Of a DNA stretch of 64,000 bases, positions 46,350-55,480 are shown piece by piece. The stretch comes from Magnetococcus marinus MC-1 (lineage in GTDB: Bacteria > Pseudomonadota > Magnetococcia > Magnetococcales > Magnetococcaceae): contig NC_008576.1 in assembly GCF_000014865.1 (NCBI RefSeq), positions 2,447,501 through 2,511,500 of the forward strand, in the 5' to 3' direction. Numbering within the stretch: position 1 is the first letter of the stretch; every line of letters starts with the position of its first letter. The translations under genes and the position numbers were made by a program. The notes below the pieces were generated by a model. That model did no database searches. It saw only the letters and a program-made list of their open reading frames with translations, and was not told the DNA's origin.

Positions 46350-47282
46350 ATGCGAAAACAAGCGGGTGGAACCATGGCGGGATCCAAGCTCGACGGCCTC
46401 TCCCAGATCCAGCGGGAGCGGCTGTTTTATCTGGAGTTCCGGGCCTTTTTCCTGGGCGCGGTCAACCGGTATGACATTGTCAACCGGTTTGGCGTGAAGG
46501 ATGCCGCCGGCACCCGGGACATCCGGCTCTATCGGGATCTGGCTCCGGGCAATATTGAGTATGAGTACCGGATCCGCAGCTACCTGCCTACGGACCAGTT
46601 CAGACCGCTGTTTACTTTCGATGTGCCTCAGGCAATGGTAGCCATTGCCCATGGGCTGGGGGATGATTTCGTGGGCACCGGCAAACCGCTCATTACCTGC
46701 GAGATGCCCACCCATTTGAACACGCCGGATATCGACGTATTGGCCGCCATGACCCGGGCCATCCATTTGCGGCGGGCGGTTAAGCTTACCTACCGCTCAT
46801 TGAGCAGTGGGGCCACCCGCAAGGAGATCGTGCCCTACGCCCTGGTGGACAACGGTTTGCGCTGGCATGTGAGGGCCTACGACCGCAAACGGCAACGCTT
46901 CTCGGATTTCGTCATCAACCGCATGAGCGGTCCGAGGCTGTTGGATGGGGAGGAATTCCCTGAGCACGAGACCCGGGAGGCGGACATCCAGTGGAACCGC
47001 ATCGTGACCATGGAGATGGTCCCCCACCCGAGGTTGAAGCACCCGGAGACCATCGCCCATGAGTATGCCATGAAGGATGGTGTGCTGACGGTCAACGTCC
47101 GGGCCGCCGTGGCGGGATATGTGCTCCGGCGTTGGAACGTGGACTGCTCCGAGGATCATCATCTGGAGGGGGCCGAGGTCCATTTATGGCTCCGCAACCG
47201 ACCCACGCTCTATGGGGTGGAAGGGCTGGTCATTGCGCCGGGGTATTCTGGTGAAAGTTTCTCAACGCCCCCAGCGGAATAG
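46350..47282 (+). CDS. WYL-domain transcriptional regulator (BrxR-like)
   Basis: 310 aa. The N-terminal winged HTH (about 20-75, QRERLFYLEFRAFFLGAVNR, YDIVNRFGV, ATRDIRLYRDLAP as variant TRDIRLYRDLAPGN) is of the type seen in BrxR/CapW regulators of BREX, CBASS and similar loci. The WYL domain spans about 140-215 (AVKLTYRSLSSGATRKEIVP, LRWHVRAYDRKRQRFSDFVINR). A C-terminal WCX domain follows. Such proteins repress defence operons and may sense a nucleic-acid ligand. An alternative start at 46374 (MAGSKLDG, after GGTGGA) is equally good. It is the first gene of the operon. Confidence 0.88.
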   Translation: MRKQAGGTMAGSKLDGLSQIQRERLFYLEFRAFFLGAVNRYDIVNRFGVKDAAGTRDIRLYRDLAPGNIEYEYRIRSYLPTDQFRPLFTFDVPQAMVAIAHGLGDDFVGTGKPLITCEMPTHLNTPDIDVLAAMTRAIHLRRAVKLTYRSLSSGATRKEIVPYALVDNGLRWHVRAYDRKRQRFSDFVINRMSGPRLLDGEEFPEHETREADIQWNRIVTMEMVPHPRLKHPETIAHEYAMKDGVLTVNVRAAVAGYVLRRWNVDCSEDHHLEGAEVHLWLRNRPTLYGVEGLVIAPGYSGESFSTPPAE

Positions 47283-47362
47283 GCTTGCTATGAAACAAAT
47301 TTTCAAATCTGAATTGTCAACACTGGCTGCCACAAAAGGACCAGTCCGAGGAAAGCTTCCCA

Positions 47363-50300
47363 ATGGACGTTTTTGAGTTCCGCAAACGGCTCGTTTCTGA
47401 ATACGAGCAGTTCTCCCGCAGCTTCAGCAAGATCAAAGCTGAAGACATGCGAGACCACGTGGATGCCGAATACAGGAATGGCCGTTTTTGGCCTGCTCCC
47501 CTCGTTCAACTGAACCCGAGTTTTGTTTCAGGAGGCTGGATCGACGGATTGGTTTCAGAAGGCCTGCTCCATTCAGAGTGCAGAAGCATCTTCCGCGTCC
47601 AAAAAGGTTCTGGGGAGATGGGCTTCCCCATGAAGGTGCATAAACATCAAGAAGAAGCCATCCGGATTGCGCAGCGTGGCGAGAGCTATGTCCTGACCAC
47701 CGGAACAGGATCGGGCAAATCCCTTTCATACTTCATTCCTATCGTGGATCACGTCCTTCGCCACAAAGAGGGCAAAGGGAAACCCGGCATTTCAGCCATC
47801 GTGGTCTACCCGATGAACGCGCTGTGCAACAGCCAGATGGAGGAACTGGATAAATTCCTTCGAGCTGGTTACGGCAAGGATCAGGAGCCTGTCACATTCG
47901 CGCGCTATACCGGCCAGGAATCCAAAGAGGAGCGGCAAAGGATCGCTGAATCCCCACCGGACATCCTGCTGACCAACTATGTCATGCTCGAATTGATCAT
48001 GACGCGCCATGATCCTGCCGACCAGGCGGTAATCAAGCACGCTGCTGGACTGCGATTCCTGGTTCTGGATGAGTTGCACACCTATCGGGGCCGGCAAGGC
48101 GCTGATGTAGCCATGCTCGTCAGAAGGGTCCGGGAACGGCTGAACGCCGACCTGCTCTGCGTAGGGACTTCCGCCACCATGGCCAGTGAAGGTACTGCGG
48201 CAGATCGGAATCGAGTCGTTTCCGATGTCGCCAGCCGTTTGTTCGGCTCTCAGGTCAAGCCTGAAAATATCGTCACCGAGACCCTGGAGAGGGCTACGAC
48301 TTCGGACTTCACGACGGGCGAACTCGCGAACGCAGTGCAAAATGGCGTCCCTGCTACCACAACCTTCGAGGACCTCCAGAAGCACCCGGTAGCCGTCTGG
48401 GTTGAACTCAATCTCGGGTTGGAGCATGAGGACGGGAAACCCGATGGAAAACTGGTTCGGTTCTCTCGCCCACGAACCCTCCGTCAAGCTGCCGAAGCAT
48501 TGGCAGGTGAAACCGGCCTCCCCGCGGACCAGTGTGAAACCTATCTCGCCCGCTTCCTACTGTTGGCATTTCATACCAAGGACGACAACGGGAAGCCCCT
48601 GTTAGCATTTCGGTTGCACCAGTTCATTGCTGGTGCCGGGAATCTATTCGCCACCCTGGAGCCTGTGAACCGCCGGTACATCACGGTCAACGGTCAGCAA
48701 TTCCAGCCTGGTGAGCGGGACAAGCTCCTTTTCAACACCGTCTTTTGCCGTGAATGCGGACAGGAATATTTTCCCATTTGGGCCACCATTGAGAACAAGC
48801 ATCCCGTCTCCATCTCACCCCGGGAGCTGTCTGAGCGCGCCAATGAAGATGATGACGTTCAGTTCGGTTTCTACATGCCGGACCCGGATGGTTTGTTCGA
48901 CCCATCCGGGGTGGAAGACCACTTCCCCGAAGAGTGGCTGGATTTCGAACGGGGGGATGCACGCCTGAAACCCTACTATCGGCGCTACAAACCCGTTTCC
49001 CTCAAGGTCAACACCAAGGGGGAATCTGGCGCTGAAGGTATGCCCGGCTGGTACATCCCGGGTTCATTCCGCTTCTGCCTTCATCCAGAATGCGGCGTTA
49101 GCTACGACGGAAGCGTCCGCAGTGATCTGACCAAACTGTCATCCTTGAGCAGCGAAGGGCGCAGCTCCGCCACGACCATGCTCACGTTGTCCTCCCTGCG
49201 CTACCTTCTCGGCGAAGCAGAAGGCCTGGGGGCGGAAGCCAGAAAGCTGCTCGGATTCAGTGACAATCGCCAGGACGCCTCTCTCCAGGCAGGCCATTTC
49301 AACGATTTCATCCAGATTCTCCTGCTACGTGGCGCTTTGCTCGCGGCGATCCAAAACGAGCCTGATGGCGTTTTGCGGGATGACGCCCTGACCCAACGGG
49401 TTGTCGAACACCTGCGATTGGAAGCCGGCGACTTTTCATCAAACCCCGATGCCAAAGGAGCCAAAGCGCTCAATACCGAGAAAACGCTCCGCGATGTGAT
49501 TGGGTATCGCTTGTACCACGATCTGCGCCGTGGATGGAGAATCACCAATCCCAACCTGGAGCAGCTACGTCTGCTCAAGATTCACTACCAATCCCTTCAG
49601 GAGTGCGCTCAGGACCAGGATGAATGGTCCCAGTGCCACCCTTTGCTGGCCAATGCCACCCCGGAACTGCGTGAGTCACTGGCTCAGGAGTTGCTCGACA
49701 CCATGCGACGGGGGTTGGCCATCAAGACCATCTACCTGGATCCGAACTATCTCGAACAAGTCAGGAACCGGAGCTTTTCTGACCTGAAGGAGCCTTGGGG
49801 CCTTTCCGAGGATGAACGCCCCGTCACAGCTTCCGTCATGCTTCCTCGCCCGAAGAAGCAGGCAAACAGGTATGATTTCCCGACCGTTCATATCTCTTAT
49901 CGGTCACGGTTCGGGTCTCATTTGAAGAGCCAGGCCACATGGGGGCCTGGCAATCCCGCATTCCCGAAAAAGTTTAATGAAGAGATCTACAATGAGTTGA
50001 TCGATGGCATGCTCAGGGTGCTGGAGATCTACGGCCTTGTTGAGCCTGTTGAATTAAGCAAGGACGACCGTGGATACCGTGTGGGAGCTAGTGTTCTCGA
50101 GTGGTCCATAAACCAATCCCCGGAAGATGCTCCAGCCGCCAAGGGGTTCAAGGAGACCGACAACGCATTCTTCCGCACGCTCTATTTGAACGTTGCGGGC
50201 CAGTTGCAGGAGAAAGACCGTTTCCTCCACCAGCTTGAGGCGCGTGAGCATACCGCTCAGGTGGACAGCAGCACCCGTGAAGAGCGTGAAAACGCCTTCC

Positions 50301-52594
50301 GTTCGGCCAAACTGCCTGTGCTGTTCTGTTCCCCCACCATGGAACTCGGGGTGGATATCTCCTCCCTGAACACCGTCTTCATGCGCAATGCCCCTCCGAC
50401 ACCCGCAAACTACGCTCAACGTAGCGGACGGGCCGGGCGCAGTGGGCAACCCGCATTGGTCATTACCTACTGTGCGGCCCGTTCCCCCCATGACCAGTAT
50501 TTCTTCACCGACCCTACCCGCATGGTTGCTGGCAGCGTCAACCCGCCAATGATCGATCTGGCCAACGAGGAGTTGATCAAGAGCCACCTGCATTCGGTTT
50601 GGTTGGCGGAAACAGGACAGAAACTGGGAACGTCGGTCAAGGACGTGCTCAACCTGGAGATGCCGGATTCATTGCCGGTACGGGATGACTTGGCCACTTT
50701 CATGGATACTCCGGCCGTGCGTGAACGTGCCGCCAAGCGCGCAATTTCCATTCTGGCGATGGTTGAGAATGAACTGACGGAAGAAGTCGCTCCATGGTAT
50801 GGCTCTGAATGGCAGAACAACGCCATCCATGCCTCCTTCCAGCAATTCAACCAAGCGTTTGAGCGTTGGCGCTCCCTCTACCGGGCCACCACCAAGCAGA
50901 TGGAAAAAAGCCACGCCGTTCAGATGAATGCAGCAGCCACGGAAAAAGACCGAAAGGAAGCCAAACAGCGTTATGACGAGGCTCGGGTGCAACAGGAACT
51001 GCTGCTTGATACCCGAACCACCATGAATTCGGATTTCTACACCTACCGTTTCCTGGCCAGCCAAGGATTCCTGCCCGGGTACAACTTCCCCCGGCTCCCT
51101 TTGATGGCCTTCATCCCCGGTCGCCGGGAAAAGGTTGGCAGGGATACATTCCTCAGCCGGCCCCGCTTCCTGGGGCTGTCCGAGTTCGGCCCCCAGTCCA
51201 TTATTTACCACGAAGGAAGCACCTATCGGGTTCGCAAGGCCATTCTCGGCATCAAGGATGAGGACAGCGTTTCCACTTCCGCTTCACTGCCCGTTCAGAT
51301 CGCCCGGCTTTGCCCCGCCTGCGGCTATGGGCACTTTGGCGACCAGAAGGAGTTTGAGCTGTGCGTCAATTGCGCTGAGCCTTTGGAGGGCGGCCGCAAC
51401 TTGGTCAGCCTCTATCGCATTGAGCAAGTTAGCACCCGGCGCGCCACCCGAATCACTTCCGACGAAGAAGAGCGTCAACGCCAGGGGTATGAGACCATCA
51501 CCACGCTGCGTTATGCGGAGGAAAATGGTCTGCCACGCTTCACTCCCCTCAAAGTCTCAGAAGGAAGTGACGACCTCCTGGAAATCCGCTACGGCCCCTC
51601 ATCCACGCTGTGGCGCATCAACCTGGGGTGGCGGCGCCGTAAGGAGAAGTCCATCTACGGCTTTAACATCGATGTCACAAGCGGCATCTGGTCCAAGGAC
51701 GAACAAGCCCCGGAGGATGTGGATGACAGCGTCGAACAGGGCAAGACGGTTCAGCGCATTACGCCCTATGCCGAGGACCGGCGAAACATCCTGATCCTGC
51801 AACCCAAGGAAATGTTGGACGAGGCCTCCATGGCCACGCTCCAGTATGCTTTCAAACGCGGTATTGAGGCTGCCTTCCAGCTTGAAGAGAGCGAACTGGC
51901 CGCCGAGCCACTTCCCGAGCGCGGCCGCCGCAATGCCATCCTGTTTTTTGAGTCTGCCGAGGGAGGCGCTGGCGTTCTGACCCGTCTGGTTTCCGATCCC
52001 AAAGCCATCGGCAAGGTGGCGCGTCAAGCGCTGGAAATCCTCCATTTCGACTCCAAGTCTGGCGAGTGGATAGACCACACGGACCTGCAAGATCAGGACT
52101 CCGACTGCGAAGCGGGGTGTTATCGCTGCTTGCTCAGCTATTTCAATCAGCCGGAACACATCCTGATCGACCGTCGCAACCCCCTGGTGCTGGATCTCCT
52201 GTGCCGGTTGATCCGCAGCCAGGCTGAAAAGGGGCAATCCGGCCAGTCCGCCGATGACCTGCTCCAGTCGCTGCTCAATTCTTCCGTATCCTCTCTGGAG
52301 AGGGCTTGGGTGCTCTATCTGCGTGATCATGGTTACAACCTGCCGGACAGGGCCCAACCGTTGCTCTCCGACTTCCATACCCAGGCGGATTTCGGCTACT
52401 CGGGAAAACAGGTCCTCATCTACATCGATGGTCCCCACCATGAAAGGGACTCTCAGCGCAAGATTGATGAACAGATCACCCAGAACCTGCAGGATGCCGG
52501 CTTGACCGTTGTGCGCTTCCCCAAGGAGCAATCCACTTGGCCTGAAATCATCCAGGCGCACGGCTTCATTTTTGGACAAGGGAAAAATTCATGA
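47363..52594 (+). CDS. DEAD-type helicase with DUF1998-like Zn region and C-terminal nuclease-like domain
   Basis: 1743 aa. RecA-like domain 1 has Walker A TGTGSGKSLSYF (about 113-124), motif II VLDELHTYRG (DELH, about 235) and motif III GTSATMAS. RecA-like domain 2 ends with YAQRSGRAGRSGQPALV (about 1018-1034). Cys clusters are FCRECGQEYF (about 462), CPACGYG...CVNCAEP (about 1317-1337) and the DUF1998-type CEAGCYRCLLSYFNQPEH (about 1583-1600), as in MrfA-like helicases. The last 100 residues (SLERAWVLYLRDHGYNLPDR, QADFGYSGKQVLIYIDGPHH) look like a Vsr/DUF559-type PD-(D/E)XK nuclease. GAGGAAAG precedes the ATG. It probably translocates on DNA and may cut it. Confidence 0.9.
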   Translation: MDVFEFRKRLVSEYEQFSRSFSKIKAEDMRDHVDAEYRNGRFWPAPLVQLNPSFVSGGWIDGLVSEGLLHSECRSIFRVQKGSGEMGFPMKVHKHQEEAIRIAQRGESYVLTTGTGSGKSLSYFIPIVDHVLRHKEGKGKPGISAIVVYPMNALCNSQMEELDKFLRAGYGKDQEPVTFARYTGQESKEERQRIAESPPDILLTNYVMLELIMTRHDPADQAVIKHAAGLRFLVLDELHTYRGRQGADVAMLVRRVRERLNADLLCVGTSATMASEGTAADRNRVVSDVASRLFGSQVKPENIVTETLERATTSDFTTGELANAVQNGVPATTTFEDLQKHPVAVWVELNLGLEHEDGKPDGKLVRFSRPRTLRQAAEALAGETGLPADQCETYLARFLLLAFHTKDDNGKPLLAFRLHQFIAGAGNLFATLEPVNRRYITVNGQQFQPGERDKLLFNTVFCRECGQEYFPIWATIENKHPVSISPRELSERANEDDDVQFGFYMPDPDGLFDPSGVEDHFPEEWLDFERGDARLKPYYRRYKPVSLKVNTKGESGAEGMPGWYIPGSFRFCLHPECGVSYDGSVRSDLTKLSSLSSEGRSSATTMLTLSSLRYLLGEAEGLGAEARKLLGFSDNRQDASLQAGHFNDFIQILLLRGALLAAIQNEPDGVLRDDALTQRVVEHLRLEAGDFSSNPDAKGAKALNTEKTLRDVIGYRLYHDLRRGWRITNPNLEQLRLLKIHYQSLQECAQDQDEWSQCHPLLANATPELRESLAQELLDTMRRGLAIKTIYLDPNYLEQVRNRSFSDLKEPWGLSEDERPVTASVMLPRPKKQANRYDFPTVHISYRSRFGSHLKSQATWGPGNPAFPKKFNEEIYNELIDGMLRVLEIYGLVEPVELSKDDRGYRVGASVLEWSINQSPEDAPAAKGFKETDNAFFRTLYLNVAGQLQEKDRFLHQLEAREHTAQVDSSTREERENAFRSAKLPVLFCSPTMELGVDISSLNTVFMRNAPPTPANYAQRSGRAGRSGQPALVITYCAARSPHDQYFFTDPTRMVAGSVNPPMIDLANEELIKSHLHSVWLAETGQKLGTSVKDVLNLEMPDSLPVRDDLATFMDTPAVRERAAKRAISILAMVENELTEEVAPWYGSEWQNNAIHASFQQFNQAFERWRSLYRATTKQMEKSHAVQMNAAATEKDRKEAKQRYDEARVQQELLLDTRTTMNSDFYTYRFLASQGFLPGYNFPRLPLMAFIPGRREKVGRDTFLSRPRFLGLSEFGPQSIIYHEGSTYRVRKAILGIKDEDSVSTSASLPVQIARLCPACGYGHFGDQKEFELCVNCAEPLEGGRNLVSLYRIEQVSTRRATRITSDEEERQRQGYETITTLRYAEENGLPRFTPLKVSEGSDDLLEIRYGPSSTLWRINLGWRRRKEKSIYGFNIDVTSGIWSKDEQAPEDVDDSVEQGKTVQRITPYAEDRRNILILQPKEMLDEASMATLQYAFKRGIEAAFQLEESELAAEPLPERGRRNAILFFESAEGGAGVLTRLVSDPKAIGKVARQALEILHFDSKSGEWIDHTDLQDQDSDCEAGCYRCLLSYFNQPEHILIDRRNPLVLDLLCRLIRSQAEKGQSGQSADDLLQSLLNSSVSSLERAWVLYLRDHGYNLPDRAQPLLSDFHTQADFGYSGKQVLIYIDGPHHERDSQRKIDEQITQNLQDAGLTVVRFPKEQSTWPEIIQAHGFIFGQGKNS

Positions 52595-52619
52595 ATTCTC
52601 AAGCGCCGGATGGCTGGCA

Positions 52620-55466
52620 ATGAGTACCGCCCAGGAAGTGTTTCAACCAGGCAGCCTTGTCCGGGCCCGAGGTCGGGAGTGGGTCGTCCTGCCGGAGAAC
52701 CGGGAACAGGTCCTCCGTTTACGACCGCTGGGAGGCAGTGAAGAGGATGCCACCACCATTTTTCTACCTTTGGAGCCAACTCCCCCAGTGCCAGCCACCT
52801 TTCAACTGCCTGATGCCACCAAGGCGGGCTCGCAAACGGCGGCTCTGCTGCTGCGGGACTCTCTCCGCCTCAAGCTGCGCGCCGGTGCGGGACCATTTCG
52901 GAGTTTTGGCAATATCGGCGTCGAACCTCGCGCCTATCAGTTGGTGCCGCTGCTCATGGCGCTACGCCTGGAGACGGTGCGGCTGCTCATCGCCGACGAT
53001 GTGGGGGTTGGCAAAACCATTGAGGCTGGCCTGATCGTCCGGGAGCTGTTGGATCGTGGCGAGGTGGAGAGGATGACGGTCATCTGCCCCCCGCACCTGT
53101 GCGAACAGTGGCAAGAGGAGTTGGCAGCCAAATTCAACATCCAGGCCGAGGTAGTGCGAACTGGGACAGCGGGACGCCTGGAGCGTGGCCTGATGGCCGG
53201 CCAGTCCATCTTCGAGGAGTACCCTTTCACCATCGTTTCCCTGGACTACATCAAAGCCGACCGTCGCCGGGACGAATTCCTTCGAGCCTGCCCGGAGCTG
53301 GTCATCGTCGAAGAGGCCCACAGCTCTGTCCGTAGTGGTGGCAATACCCGGCACCAGCGCTACCAGCTTCTCAAAGGTCTGGCCGACGATCCCAACCGGC
53401 ACATGCTGTTTCTCACCGCCACGCCCCACAGCGGCGATGAGGAAGCTTTTTACAATCTGCTCGGCCTGCTACGCCCCGATTTCAAGCAGCTCCAGGGCGT
53501 CAACCCTGCCGACCGAAAGGAATTGCGGGAGGATCTGGCCCGCTATTTCGTGCAACGGCGACGTCCGGATATCCGGGAGTGGCAAGACTCCACGGTGTTC
53601 CCGGATAGGGAATCGGCAGAGACCACCTATGCCCTGACCGGTGACTGGAAGCAACTGTTCGATGATGTCCTCCACTATGCCCGGGAGATGGTGAAACAAA
53701 CCGAAGGCTTGAGCCTCCTGAAACAGCGTATGAGCTGGTGGGCGGCGCTGGCGCTGCTTCGCTGTATCAGCAGTAGTCCGGCAGCGGCCGCCATGGCGCT
53801 TCGTACTCGCTTGGAATCCACCGAGGAGGAGTCGGAGGAGAGTCAGATCGCACTGTTGGAGAAGCAGGCGTCCGAAACGGTTCTGGATGGCGACTCCGAA
53901 GAGACCCTCAATCAGGACGAAAGCGTTCCTGCCGGCACGGTGGAAGATACCGCCGCGCTCAAGAACCTGATCAAGCGGGTGGACAAGCTCAAAGGTCCCA
54001 AAAACGATCCCAAGCTGGAAGAGTTGATTTCCCAGTTGAAGGATCTCGTGTCCAACGGGTTTCAACCTGTCGTCTTCTGCCGCTACATCGCCACCGCCCA
54101 TTATGTGGCGGAGCATCTGCAGAGTGCGCTCAAACGCGCCGGGGTGGAGGTCATGGCCGTCACGGGGGAACTGACCCCGGAAGAGCGCGAGGAGAAGGTC
54201 CATGGCCTCTCCGAGTTTGCCAAGCGCCTGCTGGTGGCCACCGACTGCCTCAGTGAAGGCATCAACCTGCAAAACCTCTTCAACGCCGTGGTCCATTACG
54301 ACCTGACCTGGAATCCCACCCGCCACGAACAGCGGGAAGGCCGGGTGGATCGTTTCGGGCAGCCTTCTCCCAAAGTCCGCGTGCTCATGTACTACGGTGA
54401 GAACAACCCGGTGGACGGGGCGGTGTTGCAGGTGATCCTGCGCAAGGCGGAACGCATTCGCAAAGAGCTGGGCGTCACCGTTCCCATGCCGTCGGACAGT
54501 AACAAGGTGATGGACGCCATTATGCAGACGGTGCTGCTCAAGGAAGGCAGCCTGGTCCATGGCCAGCGCCAGTTCTCCCTGGTCTTCGATGATCTGGACA
54601 ACGAAGTGGACATGGCCTGGGAGAGCGCCAAGGAGAAGGCCAAACAGAGCCAGACCATCTTTGCCCAGCGCCGTCTGAAGCCGGAGGATGTCCTGCCGGA
54701 GTGGGAGAAGGCCATTCAGGTGCTGGGTGGGGAATCGGACGTTGAGCGCTTTGTAACCCGCACGGCGGAACGTCTCCGTGCCCCATTGGAGCCGACGAAA
54801 AACCATTTTCGGTTCCCGTTGCAGCACATGGCCCCGCAACTTCGGGAACGTCTGGCCGGCGTGGGTCTGGAGGGCGCCATTCGCATCACCTTCACCCATC
54901 CCGCCCCTTCGGGGGTGGAATATGTCCACCGCGCCCACCCCCTGGTGGCCACCCTGGCGGAGCATGTGGCGGAACGGGCGTTGGAGGAGGAAGAACCGGA
55001 ACTGGCCGCCCGCTGTGGGGCCATCTTCACCAGGGAGGTCAAAACCCGCACCACGGTCTTCCTGCTGCGCCTGCGTAGCCAGTTGATGATCGAGCGGCGC
55101 GAGGGCAATCGCTTCGTCCCCCACCGGACGCTGCTTTCCGAGGAGTGCCTGGGCGTGGCGGTGGAGGGTTCCAGCGAACCTCGGGTGTTGCCGGAAAAGG
55201 ATGCCCTGGCGTGGAAGAAGCTGGAGTCGGCCCGCAACATGGAACCAGCGCAGAAAGCACAGATGATCGAGGCTGCCAAGGCCACTGTGGAAAAACTGCA
55301 ACTGCCCTTCAGCCAGATCGCCCGCAAACGGGCCGATCAGCTATTGGCGGACCATCGCCGGGTCCGCGAGGCCAGCGACGCCAAGGGGGTTCGCTATGAC
55401 GTCAAAGCATGTCTTCCTGTTGATGTCATTGGCATCTACGTACTGGCGCCAGCTGTGACGTTTTAA
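52620..55466 (+). CDS. SNF2-family helicase, DrmD-like
   Basis: 948 aa from the ATG at 52620, 25 bases after the helicase stop; the longer frame overlapping the previous gene lacks a credible start. The N-terminus (FQPGSLVRARGREWVVLPEN, then VEPRAYQLVPLLMALRL) is like the SNF2 proteins of class 1 DISARM. Motifs: Walker A ADDVGVGKTIEAG (about 125), motif II VIVEEAHSS (EEAH rather than DEAH), TATPHSGDEEAF, CRYIATAHYV, VATDCLSEGINLQ and the arginine-finger motif HEQREGRVDRFGQ (about 570). It is an ATP-driven DNA translocase or remodeller. The gene is GC-rich, like its neighbours. Confidence 0.9.
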   Translation: MSTAQEVFQPGSLVRARGREWVVLPENREQVLRLRPLGGSEEDATTIFLPLEPTPPVPATFQLPDATKAGSQTAALLLRDSLRLKLRAGAGPFRSFGNIGVEPRAYQLVPLLMALRLETVRLLIADDVGVGKTIEAGLIVRELLDRGEVERMTVICPPHLCEQWQEELAAKFNIQAEVVRTGTAGRLERGLMAGQSIFEEYPFTIVSLDYIKADRRRDEFLRACPELVIVEEAHSSVRSGGNTRHQRYQLLKGLADDPNRHMLFLTATPHSGDEEAFYNLLGLLRPDFKQLQGVNPADRKELREDLARYFVQRRRPDIREWQDSTVFPDRESAETTYALTGDWKQLFDDVLHYAREMVKQTEGLSLLKQRMSWWAALALLRCISSSPAAAAMALRTRLESTEEESEESQIALLEKQASETVLDGDSEETLNQDESVPAGTVEDTAALKNLIKRVDKLKGPKNDPKLEELISQLKDLVSNGFQPVVFCRYIATAHYVAEHLQSALKRAGVEVMAVTGELTPEEREEKVHGLSEFAKRLLVATDCLSEGINLQNLFNAVVHYDLTWNPTRHEQREGRVDRFGQPSPKVRVLMYYGENNPVDGAVLQVILRKAERIRKELGVTVPMPSDSNKVMDAIMQTVLLKEGSLVHGQRQFSLVFDDLDNEVDMAWESAKEKAKQSQTIFAQRRLKPEDVLPEWEKAIQVLGGESDVERFVTRTAERLRAPLEPTKNHFRFPLQHMAPQLRERLAGVGLEGAIRITFTHPAPSGVEYVHRAHPLVATLAEHVAERALEEEEPELAARCGAIFTREVKTRTTVFLLRLRSQLMIERREGNRFVPHRTLLSEECLGVAVEGSSEPRVLPEKDALAWKKLESARNMEPAQKAQMIEAAKATVEKLQLPFSQIARKRADQLLADHRRVREASDAKGVRYDVKACLPVDVIGIYVLAPAVTF

Positions 55467-55480
55467 GGGGAGGAGCCGAC

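Noticed and set aside
47119-47376. Plus-strand frame of 85 codons overlapping the WYL gene end
   Set aside because: Out-of-frame shadow that merely continues into the gap before the helicase; no start signal of its own.
53469-55301. A 610-codon minus-strand frame opposite the SNF2 gene
   Set aside because: Antisense shadow; low-complexity His/Gln/Leu-rich product without any domain, while the plus strand has all helicase motifs.
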